Source: Herbaspirillum rhizosphaerae
GTDB taxonomy: Bacteria; Pseudomonadota; Gammaproteobacteria; Burkholderiales; Burkholderiaceae_D
Direction of reading: 5' to 3'
Length of the DNA stretch: 64,000 nt
NCBI RefSeq assembly: GCF_001189965.1
Contig: NZ_LFLU01000008.1
Span: forward strand, 124,001 to 188,000
The notes beneath the pieces were generated by a model, which had not been told where the DNA came from, ran no database searches, and was given only the letters and a program-made list of their open reading frames with translations. Shown here piece after piece: positions 9,096 to 18,764 of this stretch. Within the stretch, counting starts at the first letter, position 1. The number at the start of each line of letters is the position of its first letter. A program made the translations under genes and the position numbers.

Positions 9096-9509
9096 TTACT
9101 TTTGCAGCGGCACGGTCAGTTGCTGACCATCCTGCACCAGCGACCAGACCAGCAACTTTGCCGGTTTGGTGCTGCTGGCATTGCGCGAGACCAGGTGCGG
9201 CGTATTCGGTGCTTCGTACCAGGACTCGCCGGCCTTGTAAGTCACAGTCGCACCGCCTTGCAGCTGCGACACCACTTCGCCTTCAAGCACATAGGCGAAG
9301 ATCGAACCGGGATGGCGGTGCGCGACCGAGCTTTGGCCCGGGCCGTAGGCCACCACGGCCATCACGCCGCTTTTGCCGGGCGCATCGGGAAGGGCCTGAT
9401 GCTGCAAGGGCGTGACGACTTCATCGCCGTGTTCGTGGGCGCCGGCGCCGGCAGCCAGAGCCAGCAAGGCTGCCAGCAGGGCGCTCTTGGCAGTAGAGAT
9501 CAATCGCAT
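9096..9509 (-). CDS. Exported cupin-domain protein
   Basis: A 137-residue periplasmic protein. Residues 1-24 are a signal peptide (MRLISTAKSALLAALLALAA, cut near AGAHA). One cupin barrel follows, with the metal-ligand motif HRHPGSIFAYVLEGE and a second half GESWYEAPNTPHLVSRN. AAGGAG precedes the start. It lies 25 bases downstream of the AhpD-like gene on the same strand, so the two are probably one operon opposite the MocR regulator. Small exported cupins of this kind bind a metal and are often linked to oxidative or solvent stress; no substrate can be assigned. Confidence 0.85.
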   Translation of the reverse strand: MRLISTAKSALLAALLALAAGAGAHEHGDEVVTPLQHQALPDAPGKSGVMAVVAYGPGQSSVAHRHPGSIFAYVLEGEVVSQLQGGATVTYKAGESWYEAPNTPHLVSRNASSTKPAKLLVWSLVQDGQQLTVPLQK

Positions 9510-9534
9510 GTCAGGCTCCTTGTTCCTTGTCGCC

Positions 9535-9975
9535 TCAGGCGACCGGCATCTTGCGGAAACCGATGGCGAAACGGTTCCAGGCGTTGATGGTGTTGATCGC
9601 CAGGGTCAGGTTGACCAGTTCGGCGTCGTTGAACTGTGCGCGCACCAGGGCGTAGTCTTCATCCGGCGCGCCGGTTTGCGAGATCAGGGTCAGCGATTCG
9701 GCCCAGGCCAGGGCGGCGCGTTCGCGTTCGGTGAAGAACGGGGTTTCGCGCCAGACCGGCACGGCGTAGAGACGGCGTTCGGTTTCGCCGGCTTTGCGGG
9801 CGTCGGCGGTGTGCATGTCGACGCAGAAGGCGCAGCCGTTGATCAGCGAGACGCGCAGGCGGACCAGTTCCAGCAGGGAGGTTTCGAGGCCGAGTTTGCC
9901 GACCACGTTTTCGAGGGCGATCATGCCCTTCAGGACTTCAGGGGAAGCTTTGTAGAAATCGACGCGTTGTTCCAT
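9535..9975 (-). CDS. Carboxymuconolactone decarboxylase / AhpD-like peroxidase
   Basis: A 146-residue CMD-family protein with the AhpD-type redox motif CxxC (Cys48-Ala-Phe-Cys51) followed by VDMH with His55, in a helical all-alpha domain. The CxxC and His mark it as a thiol-based alkylhydroperoxidase rather than a true decarboxylase. AAGGAG lies 8 bases before the ATG. It is divergent from a MocR-type regulator, a very common pairing in Proteobacteria, and is followed closely by the exported cupin. The likely role is detoxification of organic peroxides or reactive carbonyls under MocR control. Confidence 0.88.
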   Translation of the reverse strand: MEQRVDFYKASPEVLKGMIALENVVGKLGLETSLLELVRLRVSLINGCAFCVDMHTADARKAGETERRLYAVPVWRETPFFTERERAALAWAESLTLISQTGAPDEDYALVRAQFNDAELVNLTLAINTINAWNRFAIGFRKMPVA

Positions 9976-10190
9976 GGTAATGCTCCTTGAGAGTGAGTTG
10001 AGTCAGTGTAAAAGTTACTTAAAAATCGTTTGGCGTTTGCGGCAGCTGCTATCCGCTTTCGGTTGCCGTTTTGCTGAGCCAGTGATGTCATCTTAAGGAG
10101 TCCAATACCCTGGGCGAATAACCAATTTCCTGAAAAATGAGGAGACCACTTCCGGCGCGGAGGCTAGAATCAGCGGTGACAAGAAAAAGA

Positions 10191-10232
10191 ACAAGCACGA
10201 GCACAAGCACAAGCACAAGCACAAGCACAAGC
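10191..10232 (+). repeat. Hexanucleotide tandem repeat (ACAAGC)7 in the mocR leader
   Basis: Seven consecutive 6-bp units; the second is ACGAGC and the others are perfect ACAAGC. The run ends 24 bases before the mocR start codon, upstream of the GGGAAG ribosome-binding site. Such runs change length by slippage and could alter promoter or leader spacing. Confidence 0.9.
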
Positions 10233-10255
10233 AACAACAAACACCGGGAAGACTC

Positions 10256-11704
10256 ATGGAGCTGCACATCGTCATCGAAGGAAGCAAGGACCTCGCCGGG
10301 CAGGTCTATCGCCAGTTGCGCGACGCCATCCTGACCGGCCGCCTGGCGCCGGGCGAGCAGGTGCCGCCGTCGCGCTTGCTGGCGACGCAGCTCGGCTTGT
10401 CGCGCAAGACGGTCTCCGAAGCCTACAGCCGCCTGACCCTGGACAAATTGCTGGTCGGCCAGATCGGCAGCGGCACCTTCGTCAATGCGCCGGCTGAGTC
10501 CAAACCGAAGACGAAACGTTTTGAAAGCCAGGATCTCGCAGCCGGCAAGCTCATCTCGCACTGGCTTAATCAGAGCTTCCCCTTGTCCATGCGGCATGTC
10601 GGCCCTGAGATGCGGTCGCAGTATGATTTTCTCGGCGGTATTCCGGTACGGCGGCAGTTTCCGCAGGACGAATGGCGGCAATGCGTGCTGTACGGCTTGC
10701 GCCAGAGTAGCGAATCCAGCGGGTTTTATGCCGAGACGGAGGGCTTGCCGGCGCTGCGCGAAGCGATTGCGCGCCACGTGTCGTTTTCGCGCGGAGTCCA
10801 ATGCACGGCTGCCGACGTGCTGGTCACCAACGGCGCGCAGCAGGCGCTGGACCTGATGGCGCGCGTGCTGGTTGAACCCGGCAGCATCGTCGCGGTGGAA
10901 GATCCTGGCTATCCGCCTGCGCGCATGCTGTTCGGCGCACAGGGAGCAAAAGTCGTCGGCATGCCTGTGGATGCGGAAGGGATTCTGGTCGATCGCATTC
11001 CGGAGGGCACGCGCCTGATCTACGTGACGCCGGCGCATCAGTTTCCGCTCGGCATGCCGATGAGCCCGGCGCGCCGCGAGGCATTGCTGGAACGCGCGCG
11101 CGCCTTGCGGGCCATCGTCATCGAAGACGATTACGACAGCGAGTTCCGCTACGAAGGACGGCCGCTGGATTCCCTGCAGAGCATGGACCAGGACGGCCTG
11201 GTGGCCTTCGTCGGTACCTTTTCAAAGACCATCAATCCTGAACTGCGCGTGGGCTACGTGATTGCGCCGCCGGCCATCCGGCGCGCCATGACCATCGTCA
11301 AGGGACTTTCGGATTGGCATACGCCGACCATGACGCAGTGGGCCATGACCAAATTCATCGACGAAGGCTATCTGCAAAAGCATATCCGCCGCTGTCACGG
11401 CATCTACGTCGCCCGGCGCGAGAAGCTGCATGCGGCGTTCAACGGCGACCTCAAGCCGTGGATGCGCGCGGTGCCGACGAATGCCGGCTTCCATCTGGCG
11501 GCAGAGATGACGGCTGACGTCGACATGGTGCAACTGGTCCGGCTGGCGCGGCGCGTGGACGTCGCCCTGTATACGCTGGACGAGTTCTACTACGAGGCCA
11601 AAGCGAAGCCGGCCCTGTTCTTCGGCTATGGCGCCATCGAGTCGCTCGACATCGAGGTGGCGCTGGGGCGGGTGGCGACGATTCTCAATGAGCTGACTTC
11701 CTAG
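10256..11704 (+). CDS. MocR/PdxR-type regulator (GntR DNA-binding domain fused to aminotransferase fold)
   Basis: A 482-residue regulator. Residues 10-78 are a GntR winged helix (LAGQVYRQLRDAI, LATQLGLSRKTVSEAY, GSGTFV). Residues 115-480 have the fold-type I aminotransferase shape, with the PLP lysine Lys324 in GTFSKTINPELRVGY and the PLP-anchoring DDYDSEFRY near 291-299. MocR proteins sense PLP or PLP-amino-acid adducts and control a neighbouring divergent gene. Here that is the AhpD-like gene 280 bases away, probably with the cupin. A GGGAAG ribosome-binding site precedes the ATG. The leader carries a seven-unit hexanucleotide repeat. Its last four bases overlap the convergent hemerythrin gene. 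Confidence 0.88.
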   Translation: MELHIVIEGSKDLAGQVYRQLRDAILTGRLAPGEQVPPSRLLATQLGLSRKTVSEAYSRLTLDKLLVGQIGSGTFVNAPAESKPKTKRFESQDLAAGKLISHWLNQSFPLSMRHVGPEMRSQYDFLGGIPVRRQFPQDEWRQCVLYGLRQSSESSGFYAETEGLPALREAIARHVSFSRGVQCTAADVLVTNGAQQALDLMARVLVEPGSIVAVEDPGYPPARMLFGAQGAKVVGMPVDAEGILVDRIPEGTRLIYVTPAHQFPLGMPMSPARREALLERARALRAIVIEDDYDSEFRYEGRPLDSLQSMDQDGLVAFVGTFSKTINPELRVGYVIAPPAIRRAMTIVKGLSDWHTPTMTQWAMTKFIDEGYLQKHIRRCHGIYVARREKLHAAFNGDLKPWMRAVPTNAGFHLAAEMTADVDMVQLVRLARRVDVALYTLDEFYYEAKAKPALFFGYGAIESLDIEVALGRVATILNELTS

Positions 11705-12111
11705 GCAGTCTCGATCATCGGATAGAAATCGCGGTCCTCGCGCTGCATGCGCTCAAACAAGATCTTCAGCACGCGGTTAGCCTCGGCGCGGAATCCTTCC
11801 GGATCGGCGCTCAGGTGGCCGGCATCGTTCCATTTGCGCGCAAATTCGCCGTACGTCTCGGCAATGTGCGTCATCTCGTGCTGATACTGCTTGCCCAGCA
11901 TTGCCAGACGCGGATTATTGGCCTCCTGCAGCGCGGGATAGAGGAATTTGTCCTCGATGGACAGATGCAGCTTGATGACCGAACTCATCTTGATCACCAG
12001 CGCCGCGATGTCGGCGGCGTTCTGGGGAATGCCTTCGTGAGACAGTTCCTTGAGCTTGCGGATGCTGTTGAAGATGGCGGTATGTTGATGTTTGTATTTG
12101 TCGATGTTCAT
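11701..12111 (-). CDS. Hemerythrin-domain protein
   Basis: A 136-residue four-helix hemerythrin-like protein. The di-iron ligands are visible as HQHTAIF (helix 1), HLSIEDKFLYP (helix 2), HEMTHIAETY (helix 3) and REDRDFYP (helix 4). It resembles the bacterial hemerythrins linked to nitric oxide and oxygen handling or iron-sulfur repair (the YtfE/ScdA functional group, but without the N-terminal ScdA domain). It sits downstream of hmp and norR, which supports a nitrosative-stress role, although a terminator separates it from hmp. There is no clear ribosome-binding site at the ATG. Confidence 0.85.
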   Translation of the reverse strand: MNIDKYKHQHTAIFNSIRKLKELSHEGIPQNAADIAALVIKMSSVIKLHLSIEDKFLYPALQEANNPRLAMLGKQYQHEMTHIAETYGEFARKWNDAGHLSADPEGFRAEANRVLKILFERMQREDRDFYPMIETA

Positions 12112-12156
12112 GGCGATGACCGTTTGACCATTTCTGGCCGGAAATGAAAAATGATT

Positions 12157-12202
12157 AAAAAAAACGCCGGATCATGCTTTTTGCATGCAGCCCGATCCGG
12201 CG
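12157..12202 (-). terminator. Terminator of hmp
   Basis: On the minus strand a two-tier hairpin: outer 9-bp stem (12194-12202 with 12165-12173) and inner stem GCATG/CATGC around TTTTT-type loop bases, followed by eight T. It lies 48 bases after the hmp stop. Confidence 0.85.
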
Positions 12203-12249
12203 CAAACCTCACAACGCTGTTGTCGCTATTGTTGACACGACGCGCTTCG

Positions 12250-13431
12250 TCAATCCAGTGAAGCCGCCGGACCGAAGAACTCGTAACGGCTCTGCGCCGC
12301 CGGCACGCCGAGATCGCTGAGATGGCGCTTGATTGCTTTCATGAAGGACTTGGGGCCGACGAAATAGGCGTCCACATCCATCGAGGGCGGCAGCCAGTTG
12401 CCCAGCTTGTCGCGGTCGAGGTAGCCGATCGCGTGCGGGGCCGGGTCCTGCTCGCGCTGCTGCTCGTAGCAGAAGTAGTGCTGCAGTTGCGGATGCGCTT
12501 GCGCCAGGTCTGCAATTTTCTTGCCGAAGGCATGCACGCCGCCGTGGCGCGCGGCGTGAATGAACACCACCGGACGCCCGGTCGGCAGCGCCGCATCCAG
12601 CATCGCCAGCATTGGCGTGATGCCGACGCCGCCGCTGATCAGCACCAGCGGCTTGTCGCCGGGCGTCAGCGTGAACTCGCCGGAGGGCGGCATCAGGGCT
12701 ATGGTTTTGCCGACCGTCATGTGGTCGTGCAGATAGTTCGATACCTTGCCGTTCGGCTCGCGCTTGACGCTGATGCGATACATCTTGCTGTTGGGCGCGG
12801 CCGAGAGCGAGTATTGGCGACGCATTTCTTCGCCGTCGACATCGACGCGCAGGCCGATGTACTGGCCCGGCTGGTAAGCCAGGATCGCCTTGCCGTCTTC
12901 CGGCGCGAAATAGAAGGACGTGATTTCGTCGCTTTCGTCGACCCGGCGCACCACCACGAACTTGCGTACGCCGCGCCAGCCGCCGTCGGCGGTTTCCTTG
13001 GCGGTATAGATGCCTTCTTCGGCGCCGATCAGGATGTCGGCCAGTTGTCCGTAGGCAGCGCCCCAGGCTTCGATCACCTGGTCGGTGGCGATCTCGGCGC
13101 CCAGTACTTCGCGGATGGCGCGCAGCAGGCAGTCGCCGACCATCGGATAATGTTCCGGCAGGATCTGCAGCGCGACGTGCTTGTTGACGATGGTGCTGAC
13201 CAGGCCGCCCAGTTGTTCCAGCTGATCGATATGGCGCGCATACATCAGCACGCCGTTGGCCAGCGCGCGCTGCTGGTCGCCGCTGCCCTGGTGCGCTTTG
13301 TTGAAGTAGGGGATGACCTGCGGATAATCGCGCATCAGCATTTTGTAGAAATGCGTGGTCAGTGCTTCGCCGCCGCTTTCCAGCAGAGGGACGGTGGATT
13401 TGACGATGGCGCGGTGAGCATCGGATAGCAT
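12250..13431 (-). CDS. hmp: Flavohemoglobin, nitric oxide dioxygenase
   Basis: A 393-residue flavohemoglobin that converts NO and O2 to nitrate using NAD(P)H in the cytoplasm. Residues 1-140 are the globin with proximal His85 (VNKHVALQ), Tyr29 (HFYKML) on the distal side, and YPQVIPYFNKAH. Residues 150-255 bind FAD (RQYSLSAAP, QPGQYIGLRV), and 260-393 bind NAD (LISGGVGITPMLAML, YFVGPKSFM, ending YEFFGP). Length and landmark positions equal E. coli Hmp. A GAGG ribosome-binding site precedes the ATG. A sigma-54 promoter and NorR sites lie upstream, so expression is expected to be NO-induced through the divergent norR. Confidence 0.95.
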   Translation of the reverse strand: MLSDAHRAIVKSTVPLLESGGEALTTHFYKMLMRDYPQVIPYFNKAHQGSGDQQRALANGVLMYARHIDQLEQLGGLVSTIVNKHVALQILPEHYPMVGDCLLRAIREVLGAEIATDQVIEAWGAAYGQLADILIGAEEGIYTAKETADGGWRGVRKFVVVRRVDESDEITSFYFAPEDGKAILAYQPGQYIGLRVDVDGEEMRRQYSLSAAPNSKMYRISVKREPNGKVSNYLHDHMTVGKTIALMPPSGEFTLTPGDKPLVLISGGVGITPMLAMLDAALPTGRPVVFIHAARHGGVHAFGKKIADLAQAHPQLQHYFCYEQQREQDPAPHAIGYLDRDKLGNWLPPSMDVDAYFVGPKSFMKAIKRHLSDLGVPAAQSRYEFFGPAASLD

Positions 13432-13521
13432 GGAGAACCTCTTTTTGTGTGGGTTAGCCGGGTAAAACCGGCAAAAACATCGAAATGTCGCTGCAAGAAA
13501 TCATTTCGTCCCTGTTCTCTA

Positions 13522-13537
13522 TACAATCTCCATGCCA
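13522..13537 (-). promoter_or_regulatory. Sigma-54 (-24/-12) promoter of hmp
   Basis: On the minus strand the 16 bases read TGGCATGGAGATTGTA, matching the sigma-54 form TGGCAYG-N4-TTGYA with GG and GT at the -24 and -12 elements. It lies 90 bases before the hmp start. A sigma-54-dependent activator (NorR) is encoded immediately upstream. Confidence 0.85.
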
Positions 13538-13566
13538 GAAGAAAAATCCTTTACAATCAGTTGCTT

Positions 13567-13605
13567 AGAAATTTGACGAGTCAAATTGACCCGAGTCAAA
13601 TCGAC
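13567..13605. promoter_or_regulatory. NorR operator cluster (GT-N7-AC sites)
   Basis: Two full GT-N7-AC sites, GTCAAATTGAC at 13580-13590 and GTCAAATCGAC at 13595-13605, plus a degenerate third at 13567-13577 (AGAAATTTGAC). NorR family proteins bind GT-N7-AC repeats, usually three. The cluster lies 30-68 bases upstream of the hmp -24/-12 element and only 15 bases before the norR start, so NorR bound here could also repress its own gene. Confidence 0.8.
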
Positions 13606-13620
13606 ACGAAAAGAGTAAAA

Positions 13621-15180
<1,560 letters not shown>

Positions 15181-15199
15181 GCCGACTGAACATAGAGCC

Positions 15200-15259
15200 G
15201 TCGTCCCAGCGTCGTGACCGAAGTCCACGACGCTGGGTCCTGACTTTCGTCAGGACGAC
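15200..15259. repeat. Dispersed palindromic repeat, copy B
   Basis: A 60-base palindrome between the convergent norR and chemoreceptor genes. It has the outer arms GTCGTCC/GGACGAC, an inner 12-bp stem CCCAGCGTCGTG/CACGACGCTGGG, and the conserved tail hairpin TCCTGACTTTCGTCAGGA. Shortest and most symmetrical of the three copies. Confidence 0.85.
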
Positions 15260-15283
15260 AGATTCGGTTTCAAGCTATCCGAA

Positions 15284-17005
15284 TTAAAACTGCTCCCACG
15301 AACCGGTGTCATCCGCGGCCGGAGCGGTAGTTGAAATCGCTTTCCTGGCTGGTGGTGTGGGCTTGGCCGGCAACGGTGCAGGTTTCGGCGTGATGTTGAC
15401 GGTGCGCTTGGGCGTCGCGCCGGCGTGCGCGTAGGAAGACGCAGGGGACAAGGCATTGCGATCCAGCTTGAACACGCTGACCGTGTGCGACAGGTTGCTC
15501 GCCTGTTCCTGCAAGGACTGCGCGGCAGCAGCGGCTTGTTCCACCAAGGCGGCGTTTTGCTGCGTCACTTCATCCATCTGCGTAATCGCGCGATTGATCT
15601 CGTCGAGGCCGACGCTTTGCTCGTGGCTGGCGGCGGTGATTTCGCCGACGATGTCGGTCACGCGCTTGACGCTGCTGACGACCTCATCCATGGTCGAGCC
15701 GGCCTGTTCGACCAGCTTGCTGCCGACGTCGACCTTGGAGACGGAATCGTCGATCAGGGTCTTGATTTCCTTGGCGGCTGCCGCACTTCGCTGCGCCAGC
15801 GTACGCACTTCGCTGGCCACAACCGCGAAGCCGCGGCCCTGTTCACCGGCGCGGGCCGCTTCCACGGCCGCATTCAACGCCAGGATGTTGGTCTGGAAGG
15901 CGATGCTGTCGATCACGCTGATGATGTCGACGATCTTGCGCGACGATGCGTTGATCGAGCCCATGGTGTCGACCACCTGACCGACCACATTGCCGCCCTG
16001 GACGGCGACGGCCGAGGCCGACACGGCGAGCTGGTTGGCCTGGCGTGCATTGTCGGCATTCTGTTTGACGGTGGCGGTCAGCTCTTCCATGGCCGAGGCG
16101 GTCTCCTCCAGCGAACCGGCTTGCTGCTCGGTGCGCGAGGACAGGTCCATGTTGCCGGTGGCGATTTCGCTCGATGCGGTCGAGATGGTGTCGGTGCCGG
16201 TGCGCACGCTGCTGACGATGCGCAACAGATTGTCGTTCATCAGCTTGAGCGCACCCAGCAGCTGGCCGGTTTCGTCATTGCTGTCCTGGCGGATGTCCGC
16301 TGTCAGGTCGCCGTCGGCGACCTGACGCGCCACCTTGACAGCTTCGCCCAGCGGCTGCGAGATCAGGCGGGCAATCCAGATCGCCAGCGCCAGCGCCGCC
16401 ACCACGCACACTGCCAGCATGCCGATGATCCACATGCGCGAGCTGGCGTAGGTGCTGTCGGCCGTCCGGCTGGAGACGTCGGCGCCGTGGTCGTTGACGT
16501 CGACCAGCTTGTCGATCAGCTCGATCATCTGGCGATAATTCTTGGTGGAGTCGCCCCTGAACAGGGTGCGCGCCTCCTGATCCTTGTTCTGGCGCGACAG
16601 GGCGATGATCTTGGGATGCTCGCCGACGAAAATGTCGATGGCTTTGGCAACGTCCGGATAGATGGCGCGCTCTTCCGGTTCGGTAATCTCTGCTTCATAC
16701 TTCTTGCGCAAGGCAAGCAGTGCGTCGATCTGCTTGTTGACGCTTTGCTCGATCTCGTCGAATTCCTTGGGTTCCGACGCCATGATGTGCTGCTGCTCGA
16801 AGCTGCGCACGCGGGCGGCGGTGAATTTCAGCTGCGCCAGCGTGCGGATGGTCGGCAGCCAGTTGGTCGAGATGTCGGTAGAGGCCGTGTTGACCTTGTC
16901 CAGTTGGACGATGGCGAAAATACCCAGCGCAACGACCAGCACGATCACGGATAAAAAGGTCGCGATCAGTTTGGTAGCGATTTTCAAGTTATAAAACCAT
17001 TTCAT
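15284..17005 (-). CDS. Methyl-accepting chemotaxis protein
   Basis: A 573-residue inner-membrane chemoreceptor. Membrane helix 1 is at about 11-33, a four-helix-bundle type periplasmic sensor (about 35-190) follows, helix 2 is at 191-213, HAMP at 214-265, and then the long cytoplasmic coiled-coil. The signalling hairpin is canonical ([20 protein letters not shown], then [18 protein letters not shown]). Methylation helices flank it. A Pro/Ala-rich tether ends in SWEQF, matching the C-terminal xWxxF pentapeptide that docks CheR and CheB, so this is a major self-sufficient receptor of the Tsr/Tar kind. The ligand is unknown. GAGGAG precedes the ATG. Confidence 0.93.
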   Translation of the reverse strand: MKWFYNLKIATKLIATFLSVIVLVVALGIFAIVQLDKVNTASTDISTNWLPTIRTLAQLKFTAARVRSFEQQHIMASEPKEFDEIEQSVNKQIDALLALRKKYEAEITEPEERAIYPDVAKAIDIFVGEHPKIIALSRQNKDQEARTLFRGDSTKNYRQMIELIDKLVDVNDHGADVSSRTADSTYASSRMWIIGMLAVCVVAALALAIWIARLISQPLGEAVKVARQVADGDLTADIRQDSNDETGQLLGALKLMNDNLLRIVSSVRTGTDTISTASSEIATGNMDLSSRTEQQAGSLEETASAMEELTATVKQNADNARQANQLAVSASAVAVQGGNVVGQVVDTMGSINASSRKIVDIISVIDSIAFQTNILALNAAVEAARAGEQGRGFAVVASEVRTLAQRSAAAAKEIKTLIDDSVSKVDVGSKLVEQAGSTMDEVVSSVKRVTDIVGEITAASHEQSVGLDEINRAITQMDEVTQQNAALVEQAAAAAQSLQEQASNLSHTVSVFKLDRNALSPASSYAHAGATPKRTVNITPKPAPLPAKPTPPARKAISTTAPAADDTGSWEQF

Positions 17006-17041
17006 TATTATCTCCTCGCTGTAGGATCGCAGATGCCCATT

Positions 17042-17059
17042 ACATTCCCGGAGGAATGT
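17042..17059. promoter_or_regulatory. Inverted repeat in the chemoreceptor leader
   Basis: Perfect 7-bp inverted repeat ACATTCC-CGGA-GGAATGT, 37 bases before the chemoreceptor start. It could be a leader hairpin or an operator; nothing further supports either. Confidence 0.35.
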
Positions 17060-17227
17060 GCGTTTCTAGAATTGCATAAAAATTAACTTTATTCAAACGA
17101 ATGTGAATATTTTTTCTATCTTTTTTGCTAATTTGTATCTTGCAATTTCTCGCTGATTTGCAGGTGGCATAGCAGTTGCTTCGCATCAATGAAGCGTTAT
17201 TCAAAAACATGAAAAAGGGAGCGAGTC

Positions 17228-17743
17228 ATGCAGCAAGCATCGGATTTTCCGGAACAAGGTTTGAGCCCGAACCGGGACCAGATTCGCCGCCATTTGCATC
17301 GCTCGAACGAGGTTGCCAAGCGTGCGGTGAGTATCGGCCATCATCCGTTCGGCGCCATCCTGGTCGGCCCCGATCAGGAGACCGTGCTGATGGAGCAATG
17401 CAATGTGGATACGGTCAATCACGCTGAAGCCGTGCTGGCGCGCACGGCTGCGTTGAACTATCCACCGGCATTTCTGTGGAGCTGTACCTTGTACACCTCG
17501 GTCGAGCCGTGCTGCATGTGCGCCGGCACCGCGTATTGGGCCAACATCGGGCGGGTGGTGTATGGCATGACGGAGCGCCAGTTGCTCGACGTGACCGGCG
17601 CGCACAAGGAAAATCCGACCATGAGCGTGGATTCCCGCTATGTGTTCGACCATTGCCAGAAACCGGTCGAGCTGATCGGACCGATGCCGGATATGGTGGA
17701 GGAGATCGTGGAGTTGCAGCGCAGCTTCTGGGCCTCTCGCTAA
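17228..17743 (+). CDS. Nucleoside/nucleobase deaminase (cytidine deaminase fold)
   Basis: A 171-residue zinc deaminase. The metal and proton-shuttle motif HAE is at 65-67, and the second half PCCMC at 94-98 supplies the two zinc cysteines (Cys95, Cys98). It keeps the TadA/guanine deaminase arrangement (VEPCCMCAGTAYWANIGRVVYG). It is shorter at the C-terminus and has a longer head than TadA, so a free nucleobase or nucleoside (guanine, cytosine or a modified base) is a likelier substrate than tRNA. It starts with GGGAGCGAGTC before ATG. It converges on the deoR-type gene. Confidence 0.82.
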   Translation: MQQASDFPEQGLSPNRDQIRRHLHRSNEVAKRAVSIGHHPFGAILVGPDQETVLMEQCNVDTVNHAEAVLARTAALNYPPAFLWSCTLYTSVEPCCMCAGTAYWANIGRVVYGMTERQLLDVTGAHKENPTMSVDSRYVFDHCQKPVELIGPMPDMVEEIVELQRSFWASR

Positions 17744-17788
17744 AGATCGCAAACAGGTTCTACGTGAGGCCAAGACTGGCTGAGAGCG

Positions 17789-18544
17789 TTAAGCCAGCGT
17801 GATATCGATGCCTTGCGCCTGATACGGTGCGATCAGCTCGGGCGCGGTATCGCGATTGACCACGATGCGGCCGACTTCGGCCAAGGGGACGATTTCGAAG
17901 GGGGAGGTCGTTTCCAGCTTGTCGGGTGAGGCCAGCACCACGGTTTCGGCGGCGGCGCGGCTGAAGGCGCGCTTGATGGCGGCTTCTTCAAAATCCAGCG
18001 AGGTGATGCCGGTGCGCGGATGCAGGCTGCATACGCCCATGAAATATTGATCGGCGCGCACCCTGGCGATGTCGTCGATGGTGCTGCTGCCCATCGCCAC
18101 CACCGAATGCTTGAACAGCTTGCCGCCGATGATGATGACCTCGATGTGGGCGTGCGTGGACAGTTCCACTGCAATGGAGGGGCTGTGCGTGACCACGGTC
18201 GCATGCAGATCGGGGGCGAGATGGCGCGCCAGCTGCACGCAGGTTGTGCCGCCGTCGATGAACACCACCTGGCCGGATTGCACCAGCGCTGCTGCGGCAC
18301 GGCCGATGTCGGCCTTGGCGCCGGGTTCGATGCTCTGGCGGTTGGCGAACATCACCATCGGCGGCGTGAGCGGCAGCGCGCCGCCATGCACGCGCCGCAA
18401 CAGGCCTTCTTTCGCCAGTTCCCGCAAATCTCGCCGGATGGTGTCCTCGGACACCTCCAGTTGCTCGCTCACGGGCTTGGCGACGATGCGGCCGTCCTGG
18501 CTCAGCAGGTCGAGCAAATGTTTTTTTCGTTGGCTGGTCAGCAT
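17789..18544 (-). CDS. DeoR-family transcriptional repressor
   Basis: A 251-residue DeoR-type regulator. Residues 1-57 are the helix-turn-helix (KKHLLDLLSQDG, VSEQLEVSEDTIRRDLRELA, LLRRVHGGA). Residues 75-250 are a sugar-phosphate-isomerase-like sensor domain with the phosphate-binding signatures FIDGGTTCVQLA and GVCSLHPRTGITS. It likely responds to a sugar phosphate. It is divergent from nudK with a 220-base gap that holds repeated operator-like sequences, so nudK and itself are the probable targets. Confidence 0.87.
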   Translation of the reverse strand: MLTSQRKKHLLDLLSQDGRIVAKPVSEQLEVSEDTIRRDLRELAKEGLLRRVHGGALPLTPPMVMFANRQSIEPGAKADIGRAAAALVQSGQVVFIDGGTTCVQLARHLAPDLHATVVTHSPSIAVELSTHAHIEVIIIGGKLFKHSVVAMGSSTIDDIARVRADQYFMGVCSLHPRTGITSLDFEEAAIKRAFSRAAAETVVLASPDKLETTSPFEIVPLAEVGRIVVNRDTAPELIAPYQAQGIDITLA

Positions 18545-18603
18545 GTATTTTCCCGCTTCATTTCCGATTGAAACCGGCGTCAGTGTACAAGAGAACGTGC
18601 AAA

Positions 18604-18675
18604 TTCGTGCAGTATCGTGAATTTATTCATTAATTATTGCACGAATATTCTTGATATTTCACGATATTGCATGAT
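18604..18675. promoter_or_regulatory. Operator cluster between deoR-type gene and nudK
   Basis: An 18-base element at 18604-18621 (TTCGTGCAGTATCGTGAA) recurs in inverted orientation with four mismatches at 18658-18675 (TTCACGATATTGCATGAT), and a third half-copy TTGCACGAA is at 18637-18645. This symmetrical layout in an AT-rich gap between a DeoR regulator and its neighbour is what a cooperative repressor site looks like. Binding by the adjacent DeoR protein is inferred. Confidence 0.7.
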
Positions 18676-18764
18676 AATTTAAATAAAGCAGGCATGTTCG
18701 CGCATGCATCGGTGCATGTGGAAACCGGCCTGCATTCATGTATTCACTGCACAGGAGCAAACAG

